Assembly (NCBI GenBank): GCA_902572675.1
Contig: CACGGY010000055.1
Span: 1 to 5,685 of the forward strand
Origin: an uncultured Prochlorococcus sp.
GTDB lineage: Bacteria; Cyanobacteriota; Cyanobacteriia; PCC-6307; Cyanobiaceae
Direction of reading: 5' to 3'
Length of the DNA stretch: 5,685 nucleotides
Under the pieces are notes generated by a model. The model was not told the origin of the DNA. It made no database searches and saw only the letters and a list, made by a program, of their open reading frames with translations. Numbering within the stretch: position 1 is the first letter of the stretch; every line of letters begins with the position of its first letter. A program made the position numbers and the translations under genes. This document shows positions 4,977 to 5,685 of the stretch, in pieces.

Positions 4977-5267
4977 ATGTTTAAAAAGAAATATAAACAA
5001 TTTAATAACTCATCAAATAAATCAAGCTTAGATCAAGTCTTGTGGTTTATAGAAAATTATTTACCACAGAAGAAAGATCGAGGTGTTCAAAAAAATTTGT
5101 ATATGGATAATCTAGAATCAGAGACTATTAAGAAATTTTCTAAATTAGCCTCTATTCCTTCTAAAACATTATTCCCAACTCCAAAAAATGCGACAATCTC
5201 TTTTACCTTTGGTAATTGGGCCCTACCTTACCTGAAATTGCTTAAGAAAATGGGAATAGCTAAGTAA
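4977..5267 (+). CDS. Basic hypothetical protein (96 aa)
   Basis: Not recognised. It has a lysine-rich N-terminus (MFKKKYKQFNNSSNKSS), a helix with DQVLWFIENYLP, a charged linker (QKKDRGVQKN), a segment ESETIKKFSKLASIPSKTLFP, then NATISFTFGNWALPYLKLL and a basic end KKMGIAK. There is no clear membrane helix; the C-terminal part is moderately hydrophobic and could be a surface-associated helix. The net charge is strongly positive. The start is supported by a Shine-Dalgarno. It sits alone after a terminator, so it should have its own promoter in 4839-4976, but I cannot point to one. The spacer to the next gene (5268-5420) has no supportable ORF. Confidence 0.78.
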   Translation: MFKKKYKQFNNSSNKSSLDQVLWFIENYLPQKKDRGVQKNLYMDNLESETIKKFSKLASIPSKTLFPTPKNATISFTFGNWALPYLKLLKKMGIAK

Positions 5268-5420
5268 GAAAATTGTGATGAACTAGGACTAGATTTATCC
5301 TGAAAAAAATATAAAGCAAGATTATAAACTCTGACAAAGTTCTTTCCCAAATTTAAGGGGGAATACTTACTTTACATAAATAATAAAATTGCTAAGTTTA
5401 AATTAAGAGATCTATGCATT

Positions 5421-5567
5421 ATGTTTCTAAATTATCTGCCTAGTGAGATGGTTGAAGTTGTTGGTTTAGCAATGATTTTTTCATTTCTAGTGGGAACTAT
5501 ATTAATTTTGTTATTGACATCAGATCAGGCAAATACAAAGAATTTGTATTTAAAGAAGGCTAAATAA
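5421..5567 (+). CDS. Small single-pass membrane protein (48 aa)
   Basis: A short ORF with clear membrane-protein character, not recognised. MFLNYLPSEMVEV leads into one hydrophobic helix (about residues 13-33, VVGLAMIFSFLVGTILILLL), then a polar tail TSDQANTKNLYLKKAK ending basic. The acidic start and basic end predict a cytoplasmic C-terminus. No Shine-Dalgarno lies directly before the ATG. An AAGGGGG at 5356-5362 is far upstream and precedes no usable start. It is similar in design to the 37-aa gene at 2597, but the sequences do not match residue for residue. Confidence 0.65.
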   Translation: MFLNYLPSEMVEVVGLAMIFSFLVGTILILLLTSDQANTKNLYLKKAK

Positions 5568-5576
5568 ATTTTAAAT

Positions 5577-5663
5577 AATTTATCTTTATATAAAGAACTA
5601 TTTTTTATAATTTTAACTCGCAGGTTTAGAACATAATTTTTAATATTTGTATAAAGATAAATT
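5577..5663 (+). repeat. 14-bp perfect inverted repeat abutting the last start codon
   Basis: AATTTATCTTTATA (5577-5590) is the exact reverse complement of TATAAAGATAAATT (5650-5663). A G-U and three A-U pairs extend the stem to 18 bp (5577-5594 with 5646-5663). The 51-base interior is AT-rich with a small CTCGCAGG patch. The right arm ends one base before an ATG at 5665 and eight before ATG 5671. It could be a leader structure that shields the start, or the remains of a terminator for the 48-aa gene. Confidence 0.45.
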
Positions 5664-5670
5664 TATGATT

Positions 5671-5685
5671 ATGGGTGAAGCTAAA
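5671..5685 (+). CDS. Start of a second MGEAK (DUF2839-like) gene, cut by window edge
   Basis: ATGGGTGAAGCTAAA encodes MGEAK, identical to the first five residues of the 3253 gene but with four of its four non-Met codons changed only at third positions. Both are preceded by ATT. An in-frame ATG at 5665 would add two residues. Only five codons are visible, so a DUF2839-like product is likely but unproven. Confidence 0.55.

Noticed and set aside
5513..5518. TTGACA resembling a -35 box
   Set aside because: It lies inside the 48-aa coding sequence, and no -10 of good quality follows at the right distance.
1..5685. Search for tRNA, rRNA, CRISPR arrays, insertion sequences, integrases, attachment sites and toxin-antitoxin or defence genes
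   Set aside because: No cloverleaf, repeat-spacer array, direct repeat with transposase, or recognisable enzyme of these systems was seen. Nothing supports a new defence or mobile system here.

Overview
The window looks like a piece of a high-light-type Prochlorococcus genome, or a very close marine picocyanobacterium. It is strongly AT-rich, genes are short and tightly packed, and Shine-Dalgarno sites are mostly absent. It carries cyanobacterial protein families (a DUF3764-like protein, a DUF2839-like MGEAKRRK membrane protein) and an SNF-type sodium symporter. The organism call is inferred from composition and family content, because no rRNA or other marker is present.

Layout. 1-1300 (minus) is the first 433 residues of a sodium:neurotransmitter-symporter-family transporter, cut by the window edge. 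A 134-bp divergent spacer follows. 1435-2469 (plus) holds three genes: the DUF3764-like protein, a 99-residue-class hypothetical whose frame is broken at a run of eight C, and a 130-aa protein with two TPR-like motifs. A long hairpin with a T-tract closes this block. 2597-2938 has a 37-aa membrane peptide facing a 65-aa two-helix membrane protein on minus. 3020-3468 is a probable two-gene unit: a 74-aa single-anchor protein, then the DUF2839-like protein. 3652-3951 holds a 44-aa helical protein convergent with a 43- to 51-aa membrane protein on minus. 4072-4428 has a doubtful 25-aa peptide and a 91-aa acidic protein. 4525-4838 is the most interesting block: a 31-aa ORF overlaps a 56-aa ORF by ATGA, inside a locally GC-richer stretch, and a textbook terminator follows. 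4977-5567 has a 96-aa basic protein with a good Shine-Dalgarno and a 48-aa membrane protein. The last 15 bases start with the same MGEAK signature as the DUF2839-like gene, probably a second copy.

Apart from the transporter, almost everything is a small protein of unknown function, many with one membrane helix. This resembles a flexible or poorly characterised part of a picocyanobacterial genome. I see no mobile element, integrase, tRNA, CRISPR array, toxin-antitoxin pair or defence module. The genes do not form a recognisable pathway. The best leads are the C-tract frameshift, the overlapping 31/56-aa pair and the repeated MGEAK gene.
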